Shown here: in pieces, positions 1 through 10,094 of the stretch
How the letters are laid out: every line of letters begins with the position of its first letter
Position numbering within the stretch: the stretch's first letter is position 1
Assembly (NCBI RefSeq): GCF_017353255.1
Contig: NZ_JAFMYU010000012.1
Span: 62,001-126,000, forward strand
DNA: 64,000 bases
Direction of reading: 5' to 3'
Source of the DNA: Fibrella aquatilis
GTDB taxonomy: Bacteria > Bacteroidota > Bacteroidia > Cytophagales > Spirosomataceae
Position numbers and translations under genes: made by a program
The notes under the pieces: model-generated
Told to the model about the DNA's origin: nothing
The model's database searches: none
Seen by the model: only the letters and a program-made list of their open reading frames with translations

Positions 1-390
1 AGGCATAAGGCTATCGATGCTGCCTATTACAAAGCACGGATCACCCTGGCTATCATGGGCCATTACCCTAGCGAAGTAGGTCCAGACATGGTGCAAGTGG
101 GGCGATTATATGAGCAATGTGACGACGCCGAAATGGCCGAAACCTTTTACCAGCCTGTCGTAAACGACTTTGCTTCGTTTCTGGCTGACTACGAAGCCTG
201 GCCTGCTGTTAACCCGGCAAACTACAATGAAGACAGTGACGACGTTGGCCCACTTGGCGATAACGAGCGCCTGACGCTACAAGCGCTTATCGAGGCCTGT
301 GAAGGCCTGATTCGTGTGGGCGTTTATGGAAACAACAGTGATCTAATTCGCCGGGCCGAGGCCGTTCTTCGTAAGCATACGTTTGATTGA
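1..390 (+). CDS. C-terminal part of a hypothetical protein (5' end outside window)
   Basis: The reading frame is open from base 1 to the TGA at 388-390, so the gene starts upstream of the window and at least 129 residues are seen here. The visible part is acidic and looks helical, with no signal peptide or membrane segment and no motif I recognise; an alternation of Ala/Glu-rich helices could be TPR-like, but that is only an impression. It ends 10 bp before the stop codon of the convergent histidine kinase gene. The first internal ATG (55) would give 111 residues, but nothing suggests that start is used. Confidence 0.6.
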   Translation, partial: RHKAIDAAYYKARITLAIMGHYPSEVGPDMVQVGRLYEQCDDAEMAETFYQPVVNDFASFLADYEAWPAVNPANYNEDSDDVGPLGDNERLTLQALIEACEGLIRVGVYGNNSDLIRRAEAVLRKHTFD

Positions 391-400
391 TCCCAGCGTT

Positions 401-2530
401 TCACACCGGAATAGCCACGACAAACTCGGTGCATTCGCCGGTTTCGGTGGTGACGGAAAGGGTGCCGTTGTGGCCTTTGGTGATGATGTCGTAGCTGAGG
501 CTCAGGCCCAGACCCGTGCCGCTGCCGCTGGGTTTGGTAGTGAAAAAAGGCTGGTAAATCTTGTTCAATAATTCAGGAGCAATGCCTGTGCCGTTGTCTT
601 TCACTACTAGCTCTACCCGTCCGTTTTTTAGCTGCGTCGTTACCCAAACCTGGGGTTGGTAGGCCGTGGAGGCCTGTTTCGCTTTTTCCTGCACGGCATA
701 GAAGGCGTTATTGTACAGGTTCAGCAGCACCCGCGCTATTTCCTGCGGCATCAGATCGACCAGGCCCACGCCGGGGTCGAAATGGGTAGTGAGCGTGACA
801 TTAGCCTCGCCGTTTTTAGTCAAGGTAATGGCCCGCCGCATGCCCATGTAGGCCAGGCGCAGGTATTCGTCGGCCAGGGCGTTGAGGTCGGTGGGTTCGC
901 GGTTGCCGCTGCTGCTCTGGGCATGTTGTAGCATCCCACGCACAATACCGTCGGCGCGTTTGCCGTGGTGGGTGATCTTCCGGAGGTTCGTCGTTAGCGA
1001 ATCGGCGATATCCAGCACGTCTTGTTTGTGGTCGGCGGCCAGTTCGTCTTTTAGCTCAGCCAGCATATCGGCGCTCACTTCGGCGAAGTTGTTGACGAAG
1101 TTGAGTGGGTTCTGGATCTCGTGGGCAATACCGGCCATGAGTTCACCCAGCGAGGCCATCTTTTCGCGTTGCACCAGTTGGTCCTGTGTGCTGCGCAGTT
1201 GCACCAGCGTGGTTTGTAGGTCTTCTTTTTGCTCGTTTAGCTCCACCGTGCGCAGGGCCACCTGCCTTTCCAGCATGGCATTCTGGTTCTCCACCAGTTG
1301 CCGGTTGGTCTCGGCCAGCCGGAGTTGTTCGCGCACGGCTTCTTCCTGCTGCTGCTTCAGCAAGTTCACTTTGTAGGTTAAGGCCAGCGTGAAGAGGATA
1401 ATCTCGATGCCCGACCCGATGTGCATACTGTTGTAGGTCCAGAACGAATGGGGCAGCTTGCCGAAGGCGTAGAGCAGAAAAAAGAAGATTGACAGGAAAA
1501 AAACCAGGTTGCCGATGATGTAGAACATGGCAGGCCGGAACCCCCCTCGGTAGGTGATCACCCCCGCCCAGACGCTAAAAACACCTTCGACCAGGGCCAC
1601 TATCGGCACAAAATCAATTTGCCGCCCTTCTCTTCCAAACGCACTGATCGACAGCACGTTAATACCAATACTAACGGCATAGAGCAGCAGAATACCAACG
1701 CCTATTTTGTGAAATAGCGGTGCCTGTTGCCGCAGCCGCAGGAACGCTAGCGTAAAGAGCACGTGGGTCAGGCCCGTGATGCCTGCCAACACCGTAGCGT
1801 AGCGTTCGATGGACGGGTTTTCGGGCCACAGAAACTCGCCGGTATGCCCCCGGAAAAGGGCCATTTGCAAACCAATGATGAATACCCAAACGGCGTAGCG
1901 AAGGGTGTCGGTTTCGCGCAGCCGGAGAAACAGCAACAGGCTGTAGACCACAATCATCAGGATAAACCCGTAATACAGTCCGTAGAACAGGTCGGAATAA
2001 TGCAGGTACTCCATCAGGTTGACCGCCGACCGGCAGTAAATGGGCCAAGTGGTGGTGTAGATGCCGGCTACGTATACATAGACCTGATGGGTCTGCCCCT
2101 GCCCTACCATCAACGGACAAACCTGGTTACTTTTCAGGAACGGAAACACGCGCTCGGGCTGTAGCATACCCGACAAACGACTATTTACCACTTGATTATC
2201 AGCCACTTCGTAGATTAAGATGCGTTCAGTACCGGTATACAGAAAGTGCATAAACAACCGCTCAGCTGTCTGGTTGGTGATAGTCAGCCGCAGCCAATAG
2301 CCATAGCGCCGGTCATAGGGCTTGATGAGGCTGTTTTGCGTAGGCACAAACCGGTACGCGCCCGGCTGCTTCAGAAGCTGGCCAATACCCACGCTACCCG
2401 CTGCCACCTCTAGTAACTCGCTCTTATTAAACAGGTTACTGGCTTCGGTGGGGTCAGTTAGTACGACTGGCGCACTGCTGGCGGGAGCGGCACAGAGGTA
2501 AAAAAGAAGAAGCAAATAGAGTTGTTTCAT
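401..2530 (-). CDS. Sensor histidine kinase with 7TMR-DISM input module
   Basis: A membrane sensor kinase of 709 residues. Residues 1-19 are a signal peptide, then comes a periplasmic beta-rich domain of the 7TMR-DISMED2 type (about 25-165), a run of about seven hydrophobic helices (about 180-390), a coiled coil (about 395-455) and a HisKA/HATPase kinase core. The H-box reads IAHEIQNPLNF with the phospho-accepting His near residue 470. The N-box (NLYNNAF) and G-boxes (DNGTGI, GTGLGLSL) follow, so the kinase should be active. No receiver domain is fused and no response regulator gene is adjacent. It lies 38 bp downstream of the caspase megaprotein gene on the same strand and may share its transcript. 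The periplasmic ligand is unknown; in this family it is often thought to be carbohydrate. Confidence 0.93.
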   Translation of the reverse strand: MKQLYLLLLFYLCAAPASSAPVVLTDPTEASNLFNKSELLEVAAGSVGIGQLLKQPGAYRFVPTQNSLIKPYDRRYGYWLRLTITNQTAERLFMHFLYTGTERILIYEVADNQVVNSRLSGMLQPERVFPFLKSNQVCPLMVGQGQTHQVYVYVAGIYTTTWPIYCRSAVNLMEYLHYSDLFYGLYYGFILMIVVYSLLLFLRLRETDTLRYAVWVFIIGLQMALFRGHTGEFLWPENPSIERYATVLAGITGLTHVLFTLAFLRLRQQAPLFHKIGVGILLLYAVSIGINVLSISAFGREGRQIDFVPIVALVEGVFSVWAGVITYRGGFRPAMFYIIGNLVFFLSIFFFLLYAFGKLPHSFWTYNSMHIGSGIEIILFTLALTYKVNLLKQQQEEAVREQLRLAETNRQLVENQNAMLERQVALRTVELNEQKEDLQTTLVQLRSTQDQLVQREKMASLGELMAGIAHEIQNPLNFVNNFAEVSADMLAELKDELAADHKQDVLDIADSLTTNLRKITHHGKRADGIVRGMLQHAQSSSGNREPTDLNALADEYLRLAYMGMRRAITLTKNGEANVTLTTHFDPGVGLVDLMPQEIARVLLNLYNNAFYAVQEKAKQASTAYQPQVWVTTQLKNGRVELVVKDNGTGIAPELLNKIYQPFFTTKPSGSGTGLGLSLSYDIITKGHNGTLSVTTETGECTEFVVAIPV

Positions 2531-2568
2531 AGAAATAGTGCTGTCAGGTCGGAATGCCGCACCACCCC

Positions 2569-5500
2569 CTACACTACAACCGGCAGCATGGCGGTGCGGA
2601 GCATGACATCTACTTTGTTGGCGACGGTGCCGAACTCACTTTTGGCAATCAGTTCGAGCGGGATGCGCAGCAGGGCAAATGGTTCGGTGATTTGTTTGCC
2701 GGCTTCGGTGGCTTCGGCTTCCAGGGTGGTAATCAGTTGTTGCCGGTCAGCGTCGGTTTGGGCCTGTTGCAGTTGCTTTGCTTTCTGCCACGATACCGCC
2801 CGACTTTGCTGCATAATGGCTTTTTCTTTGGCTTTTAGTTCGTAGGCAAAGTGCTCTACAGCCACGCCAAACGGCTTGTAGATACGGCCGATGTTGTCGT
2901 TCATCTGATCGAACATGCCGTCGAAGAGGTCGTTCATTTTGTCGAAATCGGTGGTGAACGCGTCCATGTCTTTGCCAGCAAACACCTCGGCCATCACGAT
3001 GGGCAAATCGAAAGCGATGTGGGCGTTGGCAGCGGCAAAAATGTGCTGATCGGTGGTGATCGTGGTTTGGGCCGCATCTATCGTCACCTGCCAGGGGCCA
3101 GTAGCTTTCGTGCCGTCGAAGAAGTGGTTGATGGCTGTGAAGTACCGGTTGCTGAACGCCACGTCTACCTGCTCCATATCGGCAGGGTTGGCAAACAGCC
3201 CCAGGCGGATACCCTCGGCCACACGCTGCGTCACGAGCTTATACACCGCACAGAAATAGCCCATCGGGTTGTTTTGCGACCGAAACTGCCGCGCCACTTT
3301 GTCGAGGTAGCTGATCACGTCGGCGATGTGTTCCAGCGGGGGGATGCGGAAGTCGGGCATGTTGGCTTCCCAACTGTCGGTGAGGGCCGAGGGCAGGTAA
3401 AACTGTTCGCTTTTGGCGGCGTTGGTGAAGGCCAGAATCTGCCCGATGAGGTTGCTGCTAAACGCCCGCCCCATGGCCGCCATCAGCAGGTTGGTGTCAT
3501 TCAGCCCGCGCACACCGTTGTCGAACCAGGCTACAGCCTTCATAATAAGCGAGTTATCAGATTCCGCAGGCGGCACACTGAGCATGTCGGCATAGGCATC
3601 GCCCACGAAAAAGCGCACGAACGAGGGCGTTAGCCGTTTCAGCGGACCGATCACCAACTTACTGTTCATCAGCTCGATACAGGCCTCGGTCAGCTCCGCC
3701 CCCTCCATCGACGGGCCGGACTGATGCACCAAAATGGCTTCCATCAGGGCGCGGCATTCGTCCTCATCGTCGGTCAGCAGGTCATCGTCGATGCCCATCA
3801 TATGGCCCACCACGCGCCAGAGGTGCAGGTAGGCGGCGCGTTGTTCGGGCGTGAGCGTGATGCCCAGTTGCGCCAGGCCGTCCAGGATCACCACGCCAAA
3901 CGAGAGCAACGTGCCCACGAGGTCTTCCTGGTTGATGGGTACGCCCAAAGCGGCCGCGTCCCAATTCCGTTCCTGCGCAAAATGGCGGATGGTGGCGTGC
4001 ATGAGCCGTACTTTCTGCGTGGCTACTACCGCCGTGCCGTCCTGCTCGAAATTGTTGACGGTCATCATATCGACCACAAACTGCGCCGTTTCCATCAGGC
4101 GGCGGCTGAAGGCATAGAGGCTGCCGTCGTGCACCCGCAGGCGACCGGTGCGGTAGAGCACTTTGGCCCCACGCCAGCAGGTGTAGCAGGTGGGCAGCGA
4201 CTTGCAGAGCAGGATGAGCAGAATTTTGGGGCCGTGCTGCGTGAACACATCGGCGGCGGTCATGAGCTTGAACGGCTCGGCGTAGGGGGGCAGGTGGCGG
4301 GTTTGCACGAAATAATCCTCTACCACGCGCTTTACCCCGTCGGGCAGGACATCAAACGCGGGGTTTGGAAACTGCCGGTTGCGTACCAGCATCTGAAAAA
4401 TCTGATCGACCTCACCCTTCTGATTATCAGCCAGTAACGTCGTGATCACGCCATCGGCCAGGGGGTCGCCCATACCGCGTTTGGTTTGCAGAAAAGCTTC
4501 CGGCCAGCGCGTCACCGGGGCAGATTCAGCCGATGTGGAAGGTGGCTGCCCCGCCGCCGCCCGGAGCGATTCGGGGGCCGTAACGGCGGGCGGGGGCACA
4601 GCAGGGAGCGGTGTTTTTTTGCCCGAAATAGCCTCGATAAACTTGGTAGACAGGCTCAGGAAACCCTTGTCGTTGGGGTGAATTTCGTCGTACCAGTAGT
4701 CGGCCAGGCGGTCGGTGCGACGCAGAGTGCCGCGCAAATCGAGGTAGGTGACGTTGGGGTATTCGGCGGCTATTTTCGCCAGTTCGGCGTTGAACGAGTC
4801 GATGATAAATCGGGCAATGCCTTCGCGCTCAGCCCCATCGGTAATACCCCGCTCCGTCAGCGTGTCGCCCATCCAGCTACTCGACCCCGGCAGTGCGGTA
4901 TCGCCCCCCGACGGGATCACATAATCGTAGCCGTGTACCAACACCCGTACCTGCGGATGCCCCAGTTGCACCAGCCGCAAAATGCGTCTATACCGTTCAC
5001 AGACAGCCGTTAACGTTTGAGCAAAGGCTTCCGTAAAGTAGCGTTGGGTGCCTGTCTGCACGGCGTCGGGTGTCTCGCGAATCAGGCCCGCGAAGGCTTC
5101 ACCCAGCAGGTCGTTACCCCCGCCACTGAGCAGGAAAAATGCGGGTTTCACCTGGGCAATGGTCTCTAGAAACTCATTATTTTCCAGGTAATCGGCCAGC
5201 GTGGCACCCGCCGCCGCCACACTCTTCAGGTTATACACCCCCGACAAATAATCGAGAATGTCGCGCAGCAGAAACGGGTACTGAAACCACGAATCGCCTT
5301 CGGCCACAATCCGCAGCCGGTCGGGGTAGCGGATCAGGCTTTGTTCATACTGCCGGTTCTGCACTCGGTGCGCCACGGCGTTGACCACGCTCAGTTTCAG
5401 GTTGGTCCAGAAGCCGCGCTGCCCCTCGGCGGGTTCAATCACCCGGATGCCCTCACGCAGTTTCAGGCCCGGCCGCATGGGGTTGGTCAGGTCGGGTTGG

Positions 5501-7659
5501 TAGTAGAGACCCAGGGCAAAATCGGCCAGCATGTCTTCATACTGTATCCCGGCGGGGGCGGCCAGCATTTGGCTTAGTTCGTCGGCCCGGACGGTATTGT
5601 AGAGCGGGTTGACCAGGTGCATGGTCAGGGTCTGCGTACTCCAGTCGGGCAGGGGTTCGGCCTCGGCGGCAACGAGGCTGAAACCGCCCCGTGCGTTGGT
5701 GGGTCTGAGGGTGTCGGTCAGTACAGGCGGCGAGGGCAACGCAGCCAGGTTCAAAAACCCCAGCGTGGTTTCAGACAGCGGGTCGGTCGTGACCAGCAGT
5801 TTGATGTGTTCGGTGGCGTAGGGCCAGTTGTATTGCCGGATTACCTCTTCCAAACTCAGCCGAAACGTAGTCTGACGACCCGTAGGGGCCTTTTTGTCGG
5901 CCAAACCCAGGGTAACCGTCTGCCCCGGCTCGAGGCGGCAGTTGATGGGCAGAAAGCCCGGATACGCCATAAAATCCCGCGACAGATACAGCGCCGTGCA
6001 GTAAACGGGCTGGTTGGTGGGGTTGGTCAGTTTAACGGCCAGGGTGGTAGCCCATCTGCCGGTCTGGTTTGAAAACGTCACCGGAATAGGGGCCGTGTGC
6101 GAATCAGTCAGGACGCGGGGGGCGGCGTTTTCGGGGGTCAATTCCAGCGTCAGAACAGGCTTGCTGACGGCAGGGTTATTCAGGTTTTTGAGGTACTGCC
6201 ACTGACTCAGATGATGCAGGTAATCGGCCAGGATATCAAACGCCTGCGGGTCATCGGCCCGGACCGGACGAATTAGGGGCCGGTTTTCGTTGTTGGGGTC
6301 CGGCGTTCCAGGGTGGGTGATATAAAGCAGGCCGTTGCGCACGTGGAGGGTGTAATCGGCTCTGATTTCATCGTCTTCGGGAATGAAGACCGTCTCTGGT
6401 TGCCCGGTCTGCTGCCCCGTACCTGGCCGCGAAATGAGCCGTTGCAGCAGGTCGGTCTGGTCGGCAGCGGGGCCGCCGTGGTTGACCAGGTGCACCCGAA
6501 TGGGTTGGTATATCAGGCCTGCTACCGTGGCCCGATATACCAATGCTGGGTTCAGGTTTGCGACCACGTCGGCGGGTATGTTAAGCACCGTGTAGTCGGC
6601 CCCAACCTGACCCGTGCTTACGGGATACGTTGTTTTTTTGGCTGCGTCATAGAGCAAAACCGGCGCGTCGGCGGGGTGGGAAGCCATGCCATGAATGGCC
6701 CCCACGTCGAGCAGCCAGCCTTTTTGCGCGTTGAATGCTGCCGAAACGGTCAGGTTGTTGGCGTCGATGCTGGCGTTCAAAAAGCCCCGCATCAGCACCG
6801 TATCATCTTGACCATCAGGTACGTATACGCGGGGTCGCTGCTCATAGCCGAAGCGCATGTACTGCCGCACCCGGCTGTGCAGGTCGCGATACGACACCTG
6901 CCCGTGGGCGGCGTTGAGCACCGCCAGCAGGTTTTTGGTGAAGATGCCTTCGCCGTTAAACTCCTCGGCTAGTTCTTCGGATTCACAGGCGGCAAGCTGA
7001 ATATGATTTCCAGGCGGCATCGCCACCGCCAGCCCCTGCGCCTGAATTTGACTGGCCGGTATGATGTCGTGGAAAATGAAGCCCTCATAAGGTCGCTGGG
7101 GGGCGGGGTCAACCAGGCGGCGTTCGCGGATATCCTGGTCCGGTTGGGTGAGGGCCAGCAGGTCAACGGCGCGGGTATTGTCGCCGGCGTGGCAGCAGTC
7201 GGCCATCACCACCACGTGGGCACCCGTAGCACAAACAAGAGACAGCAGGTAACGGAGTTCTTTGTCGGCCAGCAGGAATTCCCAGGGGTTAACCGTCCCG
7301 CCATCATAACACACCAGCGATTCCAACTGCCCGTCGGCTTCGTCAGCCCAAACGGTGGTGTCGGCGGCTTCCTGCGCCCCGTGGCCAGAGAAATAAAACA
7401 GCACGGTATCAGCCGGACCGGCCTGCGCCAGGTGGTTCTGAAACCCGGCGATAACGGCCGTTTTAGTAGCCTGCTGATCCGTGAGCGCCAGCAGTTTCAG
7501 GTCGAAATCAGTCTGTTTTTGCAGGTAGCTGGTCATGGCCTGCACGTCAGCCACTGGACCGCGCAGGGGGCGTACCCGTGTGTAAGCACCTACGCCCACG
7601 AGCAGGGCATATAATTTGGGCGTGTTGATAATAGAAGCAGGTGTAGTAGTGGCTGTCAT
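2569..7659 (-). CDS. Caspase / SGNH hydrolase / MpaB-like / DUF5995-like multidomain protein
   Basis: A 1696-residue protein with no signal peptide, so probably cytoplasmic. Residues about 12-290 form a caspase (peptidase C14) domain: the catalytic His lies in FYFSGHGAQ (His93) and the Cys in MADCCHAGD (Cys156). A beta-rich linker follows (about 300-780). Residues about 783-1005 are an SGNH/GDSL hydrolase: GDSW block near 789, GGGND near 847, and the DxxH pair in YDEIHPND near 993. Residues about 1060-1360 resemble the MpaB/DUF2236 oxygenase family (MHATIRH, LWRVVGHMMGI). Residues about 1455-1560 resemble DUF5995 (SNRYFTAINHFF, AANAHIAFDLP). The C-terminus is helical and Lys/Gln-rich. Caspase and SGNH residues are intact. 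The domain calls are from motif reading; the MpaB and DUF5995 calls are less certain. The histidine kinase gene follows 38 bp downstream. No known system with this architecture comes to mind. Confidence 0.85.
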   Translation of the reverse strand: MTATTTPASIINTPKLYALLVGVGAYTRVRPLRGPVADVQAMTSYLQKQTDFDLKLLALTDQQATKTAVIAGFQNHLAQAGPADTVLFYFSGHGAQEAADTTVWADEADGQLESLVCYDGGTVNPWEFLLADKELRYLLSLVCATGAHVVVMADCCHAGDNTRAVDLLALTQPDQDIRERRLVDPAPQRPYEGFIFHDIIPASQIQAQGLAVAMPPGNHIQLAACESEELAEEFNGEGIFTKNLLAVLNAAHGQVSYRDLHSRVRQYMRFGYEQRPRVYVPDGQDDTVLMRGFLNASIDANNLTVSAAFNAQKGWLLDVGAIHGMASHPADAPVLLYDAAKKTTYPVSTGQVGADYTVLNIPADVVANLNPALVYRATVAGLIYQPIRVHLVNHGGPAADQTDLLQRLISRPGTGQQTGQPETVFIPEDDEIRADYTLHVRNGLLYITHPGTPDPNNENRPLIRPVRADDPQAFDILADYLHHLSQWQYLKNLNNPAVSKPVLTLELTPENAAPRVLTDSHTAPIPVTFSNQTGRWATTLAVKLTNPTNQPVYCTALYLSRDFMAYPGFLPINCRLEPGQTVTLGLADKKAPTGRQTTFRLSLEEVIRQYNWPYATEHIKLLVTTDPLSETTLGFLNLAALPSPPVLTDTLRPTNARGGFSLVAAEAEPLPDWSTQTLTMHLVNPLYNTVRADELSQMLAAPAGIQYEDMLADFALGLYYQPDLTNPMRPGLKLREGIRVIEPAEGQRGFWTNLKLSVVNAVAHRVQNRQYEQSLIRYPDRLRIVAEGDSWFQYPFLLRDILDYLSGVYNLKSVAAAGATLADYLENNEFLETIAQVKPAFFLLSGGGNDLLGEAFAGLIRETPDAVQTGTQRYFTEAFAQTLTAVCERYRRILRLVQLGHPQVRVLVHGYDYVIPSGGDTALPGSSSWMGDTLTERGITDGAEREGIARFIIDSFNAELAKIAAEYPNVTYLDLRGTLRRTDRLADYWYDEIHPNDKGFLSLSTKFIEAISGKKTPLPAVPPPAVTAPESLRAAAGQPPSTSAESAPVTRWPEAFLQTKRGMGDPLADGVITTLLADNQKGEVDQIFQMLVRNRQFPNPAFDVLPDGVKRVVEDYFVQTRHLPPYAEPFKLMTAADVFTQHGPKILLILLCKSLPTCYTCWRGAKVLYRTGRLRVHDGSLYAFSRRLMETAQFVVDMMTVNNFEQDGTAVVATQKVRLMHATIRHFAQERNWDAAALGVPINQEDLVGTLLSFGVVILDGLAQLGITLTPEQRAAYLHLWRVVGHMMGIDDDLLTDDEDECRALMEAILVHQSGPSMEGAELTEACIELMNSKLVIGPLKRLTPSFVRFFVGDAYADMLSVPPAESDNSLIMKAVAWFDNGVRGLNDTNLLMAAMGRAFSSNLIGQILAFTNAAKSEQFYLPSALTDSWEANMPDFRIPPLEHIADVISYLDKVARQFRSQNNPMGYFCAVYKLVTQRVAEGIRLGLFANPADMEQVDVAFSNRYFTAINHFFDGTKATGPWQVTIDAAQTTITTDQHIFAAANAHIAFDLPIVMAEVFAGKDMDAFTTDFDKMNDLFDGMFDQMNDNIGRIYKPFGVAVEHFAYELKAKEKAIMQQSRAVSWQKAKQLQQAQTDADRQQLITTLEAEATEAGKQITEPFALLRIPLELIAKSEFGTVANKVDVMLRTAMLPVVV

Positions 7660-7827
7660 AGGCAGGTAGGCGGCGGTATACTAGCGGTAAAGTAATTGAC
7701 AATCAGCCAAAAGGAGGCATTTATTTGCTGTGCGGCGAATGCGTTGCAGCGCAGGCTCCAGCCAGAATGCGCCCCCTGTTTGCAGGATGTGGTGGGACTT
7801 TTAGCCGAAACTGCTGTTCTTGTTTCT

Positions 7828-8571
7828 ATGAAGGCAACACCCCCCGCCATTGCGTTGCAGGCCGTCACCAAACGGTATCAGAATCGCCCCGTGGTCGATA
7901 ACCTCTCGCTCACCATTGCCCCCGGCGAAACGCTGGTGTTGCTGGGCACCAGCGGCTGCGGCAAAACCACCACGCTGCAACTCATGAATCGCCTCATCGA
8001 CGCCGATGCTGGCACGGTGCTCATCAACGGCGTAGACGTGCAGCAGCAGCTACCCCACGACTTGCGGCGGCATATTGGCTACGTGATTCAGGACGCGGGG
8101 TTGTTTCCGCACTATTCCGTGGCCCAGAACATCGCCGTGGTGCCGCGCCTGCTCCAGTGGGATACCGCCCGTATTACCCAGCGCACCCACGAACTGCTCA
8201 CCCTGTTGCGTCTGCCCGACACCATCCTCGACCGCCTGCCCGATGCCCTTAGTGGTGGGCAACGGCAGCGCGTAGGCCTCGCACGTGCCTTGGCCGCCGA
8301 CCCACCCATTATCTTGATGGACGAACCCTTCGGTGCCCTCGACCCCATCACCCGCGACGATATTCGGCGGGAGCTAAAAGAACTGGAGGTGTTCAGGCAA
8401 AAAACGGTGGTGCTCGTCACCCACGACGTGCGCGAGGCCTTCATACTGGGCGACCGCATCGTGCTCATGGATGCGGGCCGCATTGTCCAGACCGGCACCC
8501 CCGACCTGTTCCGTCAGCAACCCGCCACCCCGTTTGTGAGCCGCTTCCTCAAAGCCAGCGGCGAAGGATGA
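7828..8571 (+). CDS. ABC transporter ATP-binding protein, OpuCA/OsmV-like
   Basis: A 247-residue ABC ATPase with Walker A (GTSGCGKTT), a Q-loop of the QDAGLFPH type that is typical of the glycine betaine/carnitine/choline (OpuCA, OsmV) subfamily, the LSGGQRQRVGLARALA signature, Walker B (IILMDEP) and the switch His (VTHDVREAF). The frame is open upstream to 7696, but those 44 residues are Cys-rich and unlike the family, so the ATG at 7828, just before the conserved core, is preferred. The C-terminal CBS domains of longer OpuCA proteins are absent. No permease or binding-protein gene is next to it; ahcY follows. It is divergent from the caspase gene, with 168 bp between them. Confidence 0.85.
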   Translation: MKATPPAIALQAVTKRYQNRPVVDNLSLTIAPGETLVLLGTSGCGKTTTLQLMNRLIDADAGTVLINGVDVQQQLPHDLRRHIGYVIQDAGLFPHYSVAQNIAVVPRLLQWDTARITQRTHELLTLLRLPDTILDRLPDALSGGQRQRVGLARALAADPPIILMDEPFGALDPITRDDIRRELKELEVFRQKTVVLVTHDVREAFILGDRIVLMDAGRIVQTGTPDLFRQQPATPFVSRFLKASGEG

Positions 8572-8610
8572 TTCGCTCAGTAATGGTTAGCCATTCTGAA
8601 TGACCTTCCG

Positions 8611-8618
8611 TATTTTTG
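8611..8618 (+). promoter_or_regulatory. Candidate -7 box (TATTTTTG) for ahcY
   Basis: The octamer matches the Bacteroidota sigma-A -7 consensus TAnnTTTG and lies 69 bp before the ahcY ATG. No clear -33 TTTG was found at the expected spacing, so this rests on the -7 element alone. Confidence 0.4.
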
Positions 8619-8686
8619 CACTTTCCTAAGAAACACGCCGGGTGGTGGCATATTAGTTGCTGCCTGTAAACTGCAAATTGATACTT

Positions 8687-9997
<1,311 letters not shown>

Positions 9998-10000
9998 AGC

Positions 10001-10094
10001 AGTGATGAGTGATAAACGATGGGTGATGAGTTTGCTTCCGCAGGTGTAATCTTGCGGAAGCAAACTCATCACCCATCGTTTATCACTCATCACT
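10001..10094. repeat. Long inverted repeat R1 (heptad-word hairpin), perfect 42-bp arms
   Basis: Left arm 10001-10042, 10-base loop 10043-10052, right arm 10053-10094; the arms are perfectly complementary. The arm is written in 7-bp steps on the theme GTGATGA/GTGATAA and closes on a GC-rich core, GCTTCCGCA. The element fills the gap between two convergent genes: it starts 3 bp after the ahcY stop and overlaps the first two bases of the stop codon of the cyanophycinase-like gene at 10093-10095. It has no U-tract, so it is not a standard intrinsic terminator. Confidence 0.95.

Noticed and set aside
7696-7827. 44-residue N-terminal extension of the ABC ATPase
   Set aside because: Cys-rich and unlike the family; the ABC domain starts right after the ATG at 7828.
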